Shown here one piece after another: positions 49,218 to 57,253 of a stretch of DNA of 64,000 bases. How positions within the stretch are numbered: the first letter of the stretch is position 1; every line of letters begins with the position of its first letter. The translations under genes were made by a program, and so were the position numbers. The DNA lies in NCBI RefSeq assembly GCF_030347395.1, contig NZ_CP128170.1, forward strand, positions 1,302,001 through 1,366,000, given 5' to 3'. The stretch is from Microbacterium sp. ET2 (GTDB lineage: Bacteria > Actinomycetota > Actinomycetes > Actinomycetales > Microbacteriaceae). The notes below the pieces were generated by a model that saw only the letters and a list, made by a program, of their open reading frames with translations, was not told where the DNA came from and ran no database searches.

Positions 49218-49688
49218 TCAGATTTCGAACTGCGGAGTCTGGAACTCGCGGGTCTCGGTCTCCCCGTGCGCACCCGGAAGCGACAGACGGAGGCGGGTCA
49301 GACCCGGGGGAACGTCGACGAACGCGAACCGGCCGTGCTCGCCGGCATCCGTCGTCCACTCGCGACCCTTCTGCACAAGGCGGATCGACAGCGGTTCGGC
49401 GTCCACCCAGCCGTCCACCCGGCGACGGCCGTCATCGGCGACGGAGAGGTGCAGCAGCACATTCGTGCGCCCGTCGCTGAACTGCAGCGTGGCCGTGTCG
49501 GCGTCACCGCGGGTCGCTGCGAGCGTGCCCTCCACGAGCGTCAGCAGCGCATACTCGCGGGAGAGGTCTTCGACCGCCACGGCGGCCACCATCCGGTCGA
49601 CCAGGCCCGCGGGCATCGGATCGACCTCCTCCCACACCGCGCGAAGCCGTGCGAACAGACGGGCATCGGCCGAGTCATCCGTCGTCAT
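49218..49688 (-). CDS. Hypothetical soluble protein of the sigma/protease operon
   Basis: A 156-residue protein I do not recognise. The N-terminal half is helical (ARLFARLRAVWEEVDPMPAGLVDRMVAAVAVEDLSREYALLTLVEGT), the C-terminal half a predicted beta-sandwich (RRRVDGWVDAEPLSIRLVQKGREWTTDAGEHGRFAFVDVPPGLTRLRLSL) resembling carboxypeptidase-regulatory-like folds. It has no membrane helix and no zinc HxxxCxxC, so it is not a classical anti-sigma factor. Start at ATG 49688, inside the 3' end of the sigma gene (14-nt overlap). By position it may be the sigma factor's regulator or a sensor for the proteases; both are inference. Confidence 0.75.
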   Translation of the reverse strand: MTTDDSADARLFARLRAVWEEVDPMPAGLVDRMVAAVAVEDLSREYALLTLVEGTLAATRGDADTATLQFSDGRTNVLLHLSVADDGRRRVDGWVDAEPLSIRLVQKGREWTTDAGEHGRFAFVDVPPGLTRLRLSLPGAHGETETREFQTPQFEI

Positions 49689-50292
49689 CTCTGCCGTCCT
49701 CTCCTTCCTCTGCGAGGATCGCCCGCAGTTTGCCGAGACACCGCTGCCTCGTCGGACCGATCGAGCCGACGGGCATCGCGAGATCTGTCGCGATGCGGGC
49801 GTAATCGGGTCGTTCATCGAAGGCGACCACGCGCAGGAGGCGCTGGCACCGTTCATTGAGCTGACCCACCGCGAGCCAGAGGCGCTGCGACGCATCGTCG
49901 CGAAGCGCCGTCTCCTCGGCCGATTCGTGGGCCGGCAGGTGCGGCTCGAGATCGTCGACCTCGGTGGGATCGGCACGGCGCTGCTGGCGGCCGACCCGCC
50001 ACGCCTCCCGCCGCGCCGTCGTGGTGAGCCAACCCGAAACGGCACGCGGCTCCTCGATCGATTCGTGCCGGCGCACCAGGGTCAGCCACGTCGTCTGCAC
50101 GACGTCCTGGGCGAGCGCCGCATCGACGCCGTAGGCGCGGACGACGTGCCACAGGGTCGGGGTCATGAGTCGGACGAGGTCATCCATCGCGCTGCGGTCG
50201 CCGTCGCGCCATCGCTGGAACAGGGTGGCGGCGAGCTCCCAACGCAGAGGGCGGGCAGGGTCGACCCCGGCATCCGCGTCAGCATGCGTCAT
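49675..50292 (-). CDS. ECF-family RNA polymerase sigma factor
   Basis: A 205-residue sigma factor. Region 2 is WRDGDRSAMDDLVRLMTPTLWHVVRAYGVDAALAQDVVQTTWLTLVRR, with the DVVQTTWL helix that contacts core polymerase; region 4 is LNERCQRLLRVVAFDERPDYARIATDLAMPVGSIGPTRQRCLGKLRAIL, with the helix-turn-helix. Start at ATG 50292, 7 nt after CACAAT on this strand, rather than the upstream frame to 50346. It leads the operon with the subtilisin and CHAT genes, so it probably drives that operon or a stress regulon with it. Confidence 0.88.
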   Translation of the reverse strand: MTHADADAGVDPARPLRWELAATLFQRWRDGDRSAMDDLVRLMTPTLWHVVRAYGVDAALAQDVVQTTWLTLVRRHESIEEPRAVSGWLTTTARREAWRVGRQQRRADPTEVDDLEPHLPAHESAEETALRDDASQRLWLAVGQLNERCQRLLRVVAFDERPDYARIATDLAMPVGSIGPTRQRCLGKLRAILAEEGEDGRDDDG

Positions 50293-50299
50293 AGCGCCC

Positions 50300-50305
50300 A
50301 TTGTG
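50300..50305 (-). promoter_or_regulatory. -10 hexamer for the ECF sigma gene
   Basis: CACAAT on the minus strand ends 7 nt before the ATG at 50292. Confidence 0.4.
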
Positions 50306-50358
50306 GCCACACCCGAACAGAGGCACCACCCGGACGTGTGATACATCCTCGGCCGACC

Positions 50359-50364
50359 TAAACT
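50359..50364 (+). promoter_or_regulatory. -10 hexamer for the amidotransferase gene
   Basis: TAAACT ends 6 nt before the GTG at 50371, divergent from the sigma operon. Confidence 0.45.
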
Positions 50365-50370
50365 TCACGG

Positions 50371-51117
50371 GTGACCTCCGCCGACCTGCTCTACCTCTGC
50401 GCGCGTCCCCAGGAGGCGGCCGCAGCGGCCGAATACACGTCGTTCCGCGAGGCGATGGGGGTCGGCATCGAGCGGATGCACCGCCACGACCTGGTCCGCT
50501 CGCCCCTGCCGGATGACGCACTGGAGACGTACCGCGCCGTGGTCGTCGGCGGGAGCCCCTTCAATGTCGTCGACCCCGAATCGTCGAAGACCGACGTGCA
50601 GCGCCGCGTCGAGCGCGACCTCGAACGGGTCGCCGCCGTGGCGGCCGAGGGCGACTCCCTCGCGGCGATGTTCACCTGCTACGGCATCAGCGTGGTCACG
50701 CGCCTCCTCGGCGGCCAGGTCAGCCGCGGATTCCCCGAGGATGCCGGTCCGACGGCCGTGTCGCTGACGCCCGCCGCCCAGGACGACCCGCTCTTCGCCA
50801 CGCTCGCGTCGAGCTTCTCCGCCCTGACCGGCCACAAGGAGGGCACCGCCGCCCTGCCGTCCGGCGCCGTGCACCTCGCCGCGAACGAGGCCTGCCCGGT
50901 GCAGGCCTACCGCGTCGGCGATCGGCTGTACACCACGCAGTTCCACCCCGAGCTGACCCCGCGGGCCTTCACCGAGCGCATGCAGGTCTACCGCAACGAC
51001 GGATACTACGACGCCCGCGACTACGACGTCATCGCCGGCCGGGTGCTCGCGACGCCGGTCACGGAGCCTGCCCGCCTGCTGGCTGCGTTCGGCGCGCGCT
51101 TCGGCGCACCGGTCTGA
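50371..51117 (+). CDS. Class I glutamine amidotransferase-like protein
   Basis: A 248-residue GATase domain without a synthetase partner. AAMFTCYGISVVTRLLGG holds the nucleophile Cys, and TTQFHPELTPR the His and Glu. VVVGGSPFNVVDPESSKT is the glycine-loop equivalent. Cytoplasmic. Such stand-alone domains often work as glutaminases or peptide hydrolases with a substrate outside nucleotide metabolism. Divergent from the ECF sigma gene with a 78-bp shared intergenic region, so they may share regulation. Confidence 0.85.
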   Translation: MTSADLLYLCARPQEAAAAAEYTSFREAMGVGIERMHRHDLVRSPLPDDALETYRAVVVGGSPFNVVDPESSKTDVQRRVERDLERVAAVAAEGDSLAAMFTCYGISVVTRLLGGQVSRGFPEDAGPTAVSLTPAAQDDPLFATLASSFSALTGHKEGTAALPSGAVHLAANEACPVQAYRVGDRLYTTQFHPELTPRAFTERMQVYRNDGYYDARDYDVIAGRVLATPVTEPARLLAAFGARFGAPV

Positions 51118-51138
51118 CGCCTCCTCCGGCGGCACCGC

Positions 51139-51630
51139 TCAGGTCGCACCTCCGGGGGGATCGACGAGCAGACCCACCCGTTCGTCGAGATACCCCGCGA
51201 GGGGAACGTAGCCGCCGGTCGCGCTCCATCGTACGCGCGGTTCGTCGTCGACCATCGTCACGGGACCGGATGCCACGCCACGACCGATCGCGTCGAGGTC
51301 CAGTCGCTGCCATCCGATGTGGACGGTCTCGCCCTCGGCGAATCCGCCCCGCTGGGCAGCCGCCGCCAGCTCCGCGCGCTGCCGCTGCGACTCCGCGGTG
51401 AAGCCGCGCCGCACCTCGGCGCGAGCTCGCAGGATGTCGCCCGTGGCCAGCAGCTCGTCATCGGTCAGAAGGAGCGTGCCGAGATGCCACGCGGCGCCCC
51501 GCCGGACGATCCGGGGCGCACGCGGGATTCCGAGCATGCGCCGCGGCGGCAGCAGCTCCCCGAGACCCTCACGGGAGACCTCGGCCAGCCGGGTCCGGGC
51601 ACCGGCGAGCAGATCGTCGAGGACACTCAC
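51139..51630 (-). CDS. Conserved hypothetical protein coupled to the antiporter gene
   Basis: A 163-residue protein I do not recognise; mostly helical with charged residues (VLDDLLAGARTRLAEVSREGLGELL, AEVRRGFTAESQRQRAELAAAAQRGG) and a hydrophobic C-terminal strand pair (GYVPLAGYLDERVGLLVDPPGG). No membrane helix. GTG start at 51630 overlaps the antiporter stop as GTGA. It contains the phrase GTLLLTDDELLATG, which resembles a segment of the 47490 protease (LLLTDDELL). The tight coupling suggests it serves the antiporter, for example as a cytoplasmic regulator (inference). Confidence 0.75.
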   Translation of the reverse strand: MSVLDDLLAGARTRLAEVSREGLGELLPPRRMLGIPRAPRIVRRGAAWHLGTLLLTDDELLATGDILRARAEVRRGFTAESQRQRAELAAAAQRGGFAEGETVHIGWQRLDLDAIGRGVASGPVTMVDDEPRVRWSATGGYVPLAGYLDERVGLLVDPPGGAT

Positions 51631-52847
51631 GCGGTGTCGGACATCGGGGCGGAATCCCACTCGAGGCTGTCATCGGCGGAGGTCGCGCGCTTTCCGCGCG
51701 TGAGGGCGGCGATGAGCGGAAAGAGGAGCACCGAGAGCATCCCCGCCCCCACCAGCACCGCTGCGGTGGACCCCTCGAGCACCTGCTCGTCGACGCCGAT
51801 GGTCGTCACCGCGACAATGATCGGCAGGCCGGTTGCGCCCATGAACATCGTCGCCAGCCGGTCGCGCACGCTCGATCCCCGCGGCGCGGCCAGCATCGAC
51901 GGAAGCCCCCGGACGACGAGCAGCCCGATCAGAGCGACGGGGACGGCCAGGAGCAGCAGCGGCTCGGCGATGAGGCTCGCCAGGTCGAACTCGATGCCCG
52001 TGTCGATGAAGAACACCGGGATGAGGAAGCCGAACGCCACCGCTTCGACCTTGGTCTCGACGTCTTTCCGCTGCTTCTCGCCCGCTCCGCGCATGAGGAG
52101 CCGCCAGATGACACCGGCTGCGAAGGCACCGAGCAGCACGTCCACGCCCAGGATGACGCTCAGGACCACCAGCGCCGCGATGATGAGGAACATCACCCGG
52201 ATGGCGAACTGCCCGGAGGTGTGGAGCGTCGCGGTGACGACCGTGTAGAGCGGGCCCTGCGGCATCCGGTACGCCAGCACCATCGCGCCGGCCGCGACGA
52301 CGAGGAAGATCAGGAGCACCACCGTCGCCGTCCCGATGTCACGCCCGCCGAGGAACAGGGTGATCGCGATGAGCGGACCGAACTCCCCGACGGTGCCGAC
52401 CGCCATGACCGAGCGACCGAACGGGGTGCGCAGGTCGCCGCTGTCACGGAGGATCGGCACCAGGGCGCCCAGCGCGGTGGACGCCAGCGCGATTCCGATG
52501 ATGACGCCGGCCTCGCCCGGGGAGAGGATGAAGCCGATCCCCACGCCGACGGCGATGCTGATCGCCCAGCCGAACCACGCGAACCGGCCGCTCCTGCCTC
52601 TCAGTGCGCTGGCCTCGATCTCGGAGCCGGCGATGAAGAACAGGGCGACCAGGCCGAACTCGCTGAGGAAGTCGATGAACGCCGACTCGCCGACCCAGCC
52701 GAGCACCTGCGGGCCGACGAGGATCCCGAGGAGGAGTTCGAACACGACGATGGGCACGGCGACCCAGCGGCTGAGGCCGCGCACCAGCAGCGGCGCCGCC
52801 ACGGCGACCAGCGCGATCACCACAGCGGCGATGTCCAACCCGTCCAC
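51627..52847 (-). CDS. Monovalent cation/proton antiporter (CPA2/KefB-type)
   Basis: A 406-residue membrane protein with about twelve helices. VGPQVLGWVGES, FFIAGSEIE, the VVGEF-like VGTVGEFGPLIAITLFLGG and the PVFFIDTGIEFDL segment are the Na+/H+ exchanger family landmarks; the conserved Asp of the core (FFIDTGIEF) is present. It exchanges Na+ or K+ for protons at the cytoplasmic membrane. No TrkA-N (RCK) domain is attached. GTG start at 52847, 7 nt after TACGCT on this strand. Confidence 0.88.
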   Translation of the reverse strand: MDGLDIAAVVIALVAVAAPLLVRGLSRWVAVPIVVFELLLGILVGPQVLGWVGESAFIDFLSEFGLVALFFIAGSEIEASALRGRSGRFAWFGWAISIAVGVGIGFILSPGEAGVIIGIALASTALGALVPILRDSGDLRTPFGRSVMAVGTVGEFGPLIAITLFLGGRDIGTATVVLLIFLVVAAGAMVLAYRMPQGPLYTVVTATLHTSGQFAIRVMFLIIAALVVLSVILGVDVLLGAFAAGVIWRLLMRGAGEKQRKDVETKVEAVAFGFLIPVFFIDTGIEFDLASLIAEPLLLLAVPVALIGLLVVRGLPSMLAAPRGSSVRDRLATMFMGATGLPIIVAVTTIGVDEQVLEGSTAAVLVGAGMLSVLLFPLIAALTRGKRATSADDSLEWDSAPMSDTA

Positions 52848-52854
52848 GTCGCTC

Positions 52855-52860
52855 AGCGTA
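52855..52860 (-). promoter_or_regulatory. -10 hexamer for the antiporter gene
   Basis: TACGCT on the minus strand ends 7 nt before the GTG at 52847. Confidence 0.4.
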
Positions 52861-52897
52861 GCGAGCGGGCGGTACGCACGTCAGCGGGGAGCGCCGA

Positions 52898-53779
52898 TCA
52901 CGCCGGCGGAACGGCCCTTCGAGCGGTTTCGAGGGTGCGGCGCGCGTCCTCGACCCGTTCGGCGGCGGCGGTCCGCGCTGCAGCGGCCGCCTTCCGTGCG
53001 TCGGCCGCGGCGCGAGCATCCTTCTCCACGCGCGCGAGCTGCGCACGCAGCTCCTCGACCCGCTCGGAGAGGTGGTCGGCACGTTCCGTCGCCGTGGCGA
53101 GCAGAGCTTCGGCGCGCGTCAGCTCGCGCTCGGCGTCGCTCGCTCCGCGCTCCGCGGCCCGCACCGCCTGCTCGGCCGCCTTCCGGGCCCGGCGCGCGGC
53201 GAGGTCGTCGGTCGTTCGCTCAGGCCGGGCGGCGGCGTCGGGGAGACCCGGGATGCTGCCCCCCACCGCCTCGGACAGGTCGACCGGATCGACGCCGGTC
53301 GCCTCGAGGGGCCGGATGAGGCGCCCGGTCGCGACCGCCGCCCCTGCGAGCGGGTCGAGGAGTGCGGCGGTGATCGTCGCCGCGACGTCGTCGCGCGCGG
53401 CCGCGCTGACCGTCACGCCGTGCTCGGCCGCGAGCGTCACCGCCTGGCGCGCGAGCGCCTGAACCAGCGCGCGGCGTTCCCGACCGAGGCGCTGCATCTC
53501 CTTGGCGTCGAGGTCGTCCTGCGCTTCGCGCAGCGCCGCCGCGAGGTCGAGCACCTCGGTGAGACGTCCCTCGCGGGCGAGCAGGTCGACCGCCCAGGCG
53601 GAGGCCGCCGGCTTGCGGAGGGAGCGGATACGGGAGCCGAGCGCCCGCGGCGCGGCAAGTGCGCGCGCGTTGCGTGCGGCGGTGAACTCGTCGGGGCGGA
53701 GGGCGTAGAGCTCGGCCGCGACGGCGTCGAGCTCGTCGGCCTCGCCGCCGCTCGCACCGCCCGAATCCTCCCCGGCCAT
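52898..53779 (-). CDS. Coiled-coil hypothetical protein
   Basis: A 293-residue soluble, Ala/Arg/Glu-rich protein. The N-terminal half is helical with conserved-looking ELYALRPDEFTAARNARAL and RSLRKPAASAWAVDLLARE segments; residues about 185-290 form a long coiled coil (ERELTRAEALLATATERADHLSERVEELRAQLARVEKDARAAADARKAAAAAR). Similar proteins are found throughout actinobacteria without known function. Start at ATG 53779, 6 nt after CAGAAT on this strand; the open extension to 53812 lies upstream of the predicted transcript start. Confidence 0.8.
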   Translation of the reverse strand: MAGEDSGGASGGEADELDAVAAELYALRPDEFTAARNARALAAPRALGSRIRSLRKPAASAWAVDLLAREGRLTEVLDLAAALREAQDDLDAKEMQRLGRERRALVQALARQAVTLAAEHGVTVSAAARDDVAATITAALLDPLAGAAVATGRLIRPLEATGVDPVDLSEAVGGSIPGLPDAAARPERTTDDLAARRARKAAEQAVRAAERGASDAERELTRAEALLATATERADHLSERVEELRAQLARVEKDARAAADARKAAAAARTAAAERVEDARRTLETARRAVPPA

Positions 53780-53785
53780 CGACCC

Positions 53786-53791
53786 ATTCTG
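53786..53791 (-). promoter_or_regulatory. -10 hexamer for the coiled-coil gene
   Basis: CAGAAT on the minus strand ends 6 nt before the ATG at 53779. Confidence 0.35.
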
Positions 53792-53829
53792 CCCCGCATC
53801 ACCGGCGCTCACGGGGGCATCGCGCGGGG

Positions 53830-54543
53830 TCAGACCGCGAGCGCGCCGCGGCGAGACGCCGGGGCCACCACCGTCGGCGTGGCGGGCGGCGCGTGGAGCT
53901 CACGGTGGAGACGCTCCATGCGGACGTCGAGTTCGGCGGCGGTGTCCGCGGCATCCCGCAGACTCTCGATCAGCCCCTCGGGAACCTGCCGGTCGTACTT
54001 GTAGTAGATCTTGTGCTCCAGACTCGCCCAGAAGTCCATCGCGATGGTGCGGAACTGCACCTCCACCGGCACCGTGACGGGGCCGGTGGAGAGGAACACC
54101 GGCACCTCCACGATCGCGTGGAGACTCTTGTAGCCGTTCGGCTTGGGGTCTTCGATGTAGTCCTTCACGGTGCGCACCGTCACATCGTCCTGGCGCGTCA
54201 GAAGGTCGAACAGCCGGTAGGCGTCGGTGACGAAGCTGCAGGTGACGCGGACGCCGGCGATGTCGGTGATGTGCTCGCGCACCGCGGCGAATTCGGGATC
54301 GATGCCCTTCCGCGCCACCTTGTCCACGATGCTGTCGGGCGACTTCACGCGGCTGGAGACGTGCTCGATGGGGTTGTAGTCGTGCAGATACAGGAACTCG
54401 TCGCGGAGGATGCCGATCTTGGTCTCGATCTCCTGCATGCCGAAGCGGTACTCCAGCAGGAAGCGCTGCATCTCGTCGCGGAGCGCCCGCATCTCGGCAG
54501 GGCTCACCGAGATGCGGTCGTCGTCACCGGGGTCTGGGTCCAT
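53830..54543 (-). CDS. Small alarmone synthetase ((p)ppGpp synthetase, RelA/SpoT domain)
   Basis: A 237-residue protein consisting only of the synthetase domain, so it is a SAS of the RelQ/RelP type, not a truncated RelA. Key motifs: HVSSRVKSPDSIVDK (Arg and Lys for ATP), DIAGVRVTCSFVTDAYRL (catalytic Asp and GTP pocket), KDYIEDPKPNGYKSLH (Tyr and Ser), and PVEVQFRTIAMDFWASLEHKI (catalytic Glu in VEVQFRT). It makes (p)ppGpp or pGpp from GTP/GDP and ATP under stress. ATG at 54543 is 6 nt after TAGCGT on this strand, so leaderless. Confidence 0.92.
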   Translation of the reverse strand: MDPDPGDDDRISVSPAEMRALRDEMQRFLLEYRFGMQEIETKIGILRDEFLYLHDYNPIEHVSSRVKSPDSIVDKVARKGIDPEFAAVREHITDIAGVRVTCSFVTDAYRLFDLLTRQDDVTVRTVKDYIEDPKPNGYKSLHAIVEVPVFLSTGPVTVPVEVQFRTIAMDFWASLEHKIYYKYDRQVPEGLIESLRDAADTAAELDVRMERLHRELHAPPATPTVVAPASRRGALAV

Positions 54544-54549
54544 GATGCG

Positions 54550-54555
54550 ACGCTA
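54550..54555 (-). promoter_or_regulatory. -10 hexamer for the alarmone synthetase gene
   Basis: TAGCGT on the minus strand ends 6 nt before the ATG at 54543. Confidence 0.45.
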
Positions 54556-54596
54556 GGGACGCCGGCTCTGAACGGGCTGAAAGGCCTGCGGCGGTG

Positions 54597-55895
54597 TCAG
54601 AGGATGCCGGCGGCCTGCCGTGCGGCGCCGAGGGCGACGTACTCACCGGGCGCCGGCACCTCGACGGGCATGCCGAGCACGAGCGGAGCGATCTCGCGCA
54701 CCGCCTCGGACTGTGCGCCGCCGCCGATGAGGAGTGCCCGCTGCAGCGGCACGCCGAGACTCCGAAGGGCGTCCAGACCCGCGCCGAGTCCGCCGAGCAT
54801 CCCCTCGACCGCCGCGCGGGCCAGGTTCTCACGGGTCGTGGATGCGAGGGTCATGCCGTCGAGCGATGCCGTGGCGTCGGGGAGGTTCGGAGTGCGCTCG
54901 CCCTCGAAGTACGGCACGAGCGTGAGGCCCGCCGCGCCCGGCTCGGCGGCGAGCGCGAGGCGGCTGAGCTCGGCGTGGTCGACGCCCAGGAGTCGGGCGA
55001 TCGCGTCGAGCACGCGCGCGGCGTTCAGGGTCGCCACGAGCGGGAGGAACCGCCCGGTGCAGTCGGCGAAGCCGGCGACCGTGCCGGTCGGGTCGATCGT
55101 GCGCTCGTCGCTGACGGCGAAGACGGTGCCGCTCGTGCCGATCGAGACGACGACATCGCCCGCGGCCGCACCGAGCCCGAGCGCGGCACCGGCGTTGTCG
55201 CCCGCCCCGCCGCCCACGCGACGCCCCTCGGCGTCGGTGACATGGTCGTCGGGGCCGAGCACCCGCGGCAGGCGCGCGTCGTGGCCGAGCGCGGCCTCCA
55301 GGAGTGCGTGATCGTAGCCGCCGGTCCCGGGATCCCAGTAGCCGGTGCCCGAGGCATCCGATCGGTCGGTGACGAGCTCGTCGAGGACGGGACCGCGCGG
55401 GGCCTCGCCGACAGGCCCGAACCCGCGCAGCCGCCAGGTGAGCCAGTCGTGCGGAAGAGCGACCGCTGCGACCTGTGCGGCGTTGTCGGGCTCGGCATCG
55501 CGGAGCCAGCGAAGCTTGGTGATGGTGAACGACGCCACCGGCACGAGACCGGAGCGCTGCGCGAGGTCGTCGGCACCGAACTCGGCGATGAGATCGCGGG
55601 CCGCGCCCGCCGAGCGGGTGTCGTTCCACAGCAGGGCCGGACGGATGACGCGGCCGTCGGCGTCGAGGACGACCATGCCGTGCTGCTGCCCCCCGATGGC
55701 CCACGCCTCGACGTCGGCCAGACCGCCGGCATCCTCGATCGCCGCCTGCAGCGCCTGCCACCAGGCGGAAGGGTCCACCTCGGTCCCCTCCGGGTGCGTG
55801 GCGCGTCCCTGGCGGACCACCTCGCCGGAAGCGGTGTCGACGATCACGACTTTGCACGACTGGGTCGACGAGTCGACCCCCATCACGAGCGCCAT
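54597..55895 (-). CDS. xylB: Xylulokinase
   Basis: A 432-residue FGGY-family sugar kinase, slightly shorter than usual (about 460-490). [16 protein letters not shown] is the first phosphate loop, [13 protein letters not shown] and LWNDTRS bind sugar, [13 protein letters not shown] holds the catalytic Asp region, [13 protein letters not shown] the second phosphate loop, and [15 protein letters not shown] the adenosine site. It phosphorylates xylulose made by XylA. Co-directional with xylA with a 100-bp gap holding a 48-nt hairpin. SD GGAGAGCC precedes the ATG. Confidence 0.93.
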   Translation of the reverse strand: MALVMGVDSSTQSCKVVIVDTASGEVVRQGRATHPEGTEVDPSAWWQALQAAIEDAGGLADVEAWAIGGQQHGMVVLDADGRVIRPALLWNDTRSAGAARDLIAEFGADDLAQRSGLVPVASFTITKLRWLRDAEPDNAAQVAAVALPHDWLTWRLRGFGPVGEAPRGPVLDELVTDRSDASGTGYWDPGTGGYDHALLEAALGHDARLPRVLGPDDHVTDAEGRRVGGGAGDNAGAALGLGAAAGDVVVSIGTSGTVFAVSDERTIDPTGTVAGFADCTGRFLPLVATLNAARVLDAIARLLGVDHAELSRLALAAEPGAAGLTLVPYFEGERTPNLPDATASLDGMTLASTTRENLARAAVEGMLGGLGAGLDALRSLGVPLQRALLIGGGAQSEAVREIAPLVLGMPVEVPAPGEYVALGAARQAAGIL

Positions 55896-55923
55896 GGCTC
55901 TCCTCGTTTCCGGGTGGATCCGC

Positions 55924-55971
55924 CGAAACCCACCGCGGCCGTCGAGACCGACGGTATCGCGGTGGGTTTCG
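55924..55971. repeat. Perfect 14-bp hairpin between xylA and xylB
   Basis: CGAAACCCACCGCG (55924-55937) and CGCGGTGGGTTTCG (55958-55971) pair without mismatch over a 20-nt loop containing a second small stem (CCGTC/GACGG). It lies in the middle of the xylA-xylB gap and would form in the shared transcript, either partly stopping transcription or protecting the upstream xylA mRNA. Confidence 0.75.
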
Positions 55972-55995
55972 CGCGGGAAGGTGGGTCTCGACGCG

Positions 55996-57183
55996 TCAGC
56001 GCGCGCCGAGCAGGTGCTCGGTGGCCAGCTGCTGCAGGCGGACGAAGCCGAACCCGTGGCCGCCGAGGTAGGCCTGCGCGTCGAAGTCCTCGTACGCCGA
56101 GCGGTCGCCGAGCAGGTCGTCGTACGACTCTCCCGCGTTCAGCGTCGGCTGGGCGAGCTCGGTGACCTTCGACGCCTCCAGTGCCTCCTGCACCTCGGGG
56201 TCGGCGCGGAAGGCCGCGGCGCGCTCCTTGAGCAGCAGGTAGGTGCGCATGTTGGCGGCCGCCGAGTCCCAGACACCGGTCTCGTCCTCGGTGCGCGAGG
56301 GCTTGTAGTCGAAGTGACGCGGGCCGTCGTAGGCGGGCACGCCACCCGGGCCGCCGTTCTCGAGCAGGTCGACCAGGGCGAAGGCGTTGTGCAGGTCGCC
56401 GTGACCGAACACGAGGTCCTGGTCGTACTTGATGCCGCGCTGCCCGTTGAGGTCGATGTGATAGAGCTTGCCGTGGTAGAGCGCCTGCGCGATGCCGGCG
56501 GCGAAGTTCAGGCCCGCCATCTGCTCATGGCCGACCTCGGGGTTCAGGCCCACGAGCTCAGGGCGCTCGAGCGAATCGATGAACGCCAGAGCGTGCCCCA
56601 GCGTGGGGAGCAGGATGTCACCGCGGGGCTCGTTGGGCTTCGGCTCGATCGCGAAGCGGATGTCGTAGCCCTTGTCGGTGACGTAGTCGCCGAGGAGGTT
56701 CACGGCCTCGCGGTAGCGCTCGAGAGCGGCGCGGATGTCCTTTGCGGCGTCGTACTCCGCGCCCTCGCGGCCGCCCCACATCACGAACGTCTTCGCACCG
56801 AGCTCGGCGGCGAGGTCGATGTTGCGGAGCACCTTGCGGAGCGCGAAGCGGCGGACCTGACGGTCGTTCGAGGTGAACCCGCCGTCCTTGAAGACCGGTG
56901 CGGAGAAGAGGTTGGTGGTCACCATCGGCACGATGAGGCCGGTGTCGGCGAGGGCGCCCTTCAACCGGTCGATCTGCGTCTGGCGCTCGCTGTCGCTCGA
57001 GCCGAAGGCGAAGAGGTCGTCGTCGTGGAAGGTGAGTCCGTAGGCGCCGAGCTCAGCGAGCTTCTCGACGGCGTGGACGACGTCCAACGCCGGTCGGGTC
57101 GGGCCGCCGAACGGGTCGGTGCCGTTGTATCCGATGGTCCAGAGGCCGAACGAGAACTTGTCGGCGCGGGTGGGGGTGGGCAT
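55996..57183 (-). CDS. xylA: Xylose isomerase
   Basis: A 395-residue TIM-barrel isomerase of the shorter, actinobacterial type. The metal site residues are seen in [14 protein letters not shown] (Glu), [16 protein letters not shown] (Glu, His) and [22 protein letters not shown] (Asp residues). The catalytic His is in [11 protein letters not shown]. It converts xylose to xylulose with Mg2+ or Mn2+. ATG at 57183 follows GGAGCGCC; the operator-like dyad TTGTTGCGGTTAACAA lies about 20 nt upstream. Confidence 0.95.
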   Translation of the reverse strand: MPTPTRADKFSFGLWTIGYNGTDPFGGPTRPALDVVHAVEKLAELGAYGLTFHDDDLFAFGSSDSERQTQIDRLKGALADTGLIVPMVTTNLFSAPVFKDGGFTSNDRQVRRFALRKVLRNIDLAAELGAKTFVMWGGREGAEYDAAKDIRAALERYREAVNLLGDYVTDKGYDIRFAIEPKPNEPRGDILLPTLGHALAFIDSLERPELVGLNPEVGHEQMAGLNFAAGIAQALYHGKLYHIDLNGQRGIKYDQDLVFGHGDLHNAFALVDLLENGGPGGVPAYDGPRHFDYKPSRTEDETGVWDSAAANMRTYLLLKERAAAFRADPEVQEALEASKVTELAQPTLNAGESYDDLLGDRSAYEDFDAQAYLGGHGFGFVRLQQLATEHLLGAR

Positions 57184-57202
57184 GGCGCTCCTTCGCGGGA
57201 AA

Positions 57203-57218
57203 TTGTTGCGGTTAACAA
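57203..57218 (-). promoter_or_regulatory. Putative XylR (ROK-type) operator before xylA
   Basis: TTGTTGCGGTTAACAA (57203-57218) is a dyad with perfect TTGTT/AACAA arms 6 bp apart. ROK-family XylR repressors often use such AT-rich arms. A TAGGTT hexamer overlaps its upstream edge on the minus strand (plus 57216-57221). No ROK gene is in the window. Confidence 0.45.
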
Positions 57219-57253
57219 CCTATACCACGACGGATGCCGCGTCCACCCGCTCC

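Noticed and set aside
53830..54543. RelA/SpoT fragment as a pseudogene
   Set aside because: It has the full synthetase domain with catalytic residues, its own promoter signature and the size of small alarmone synthetases.
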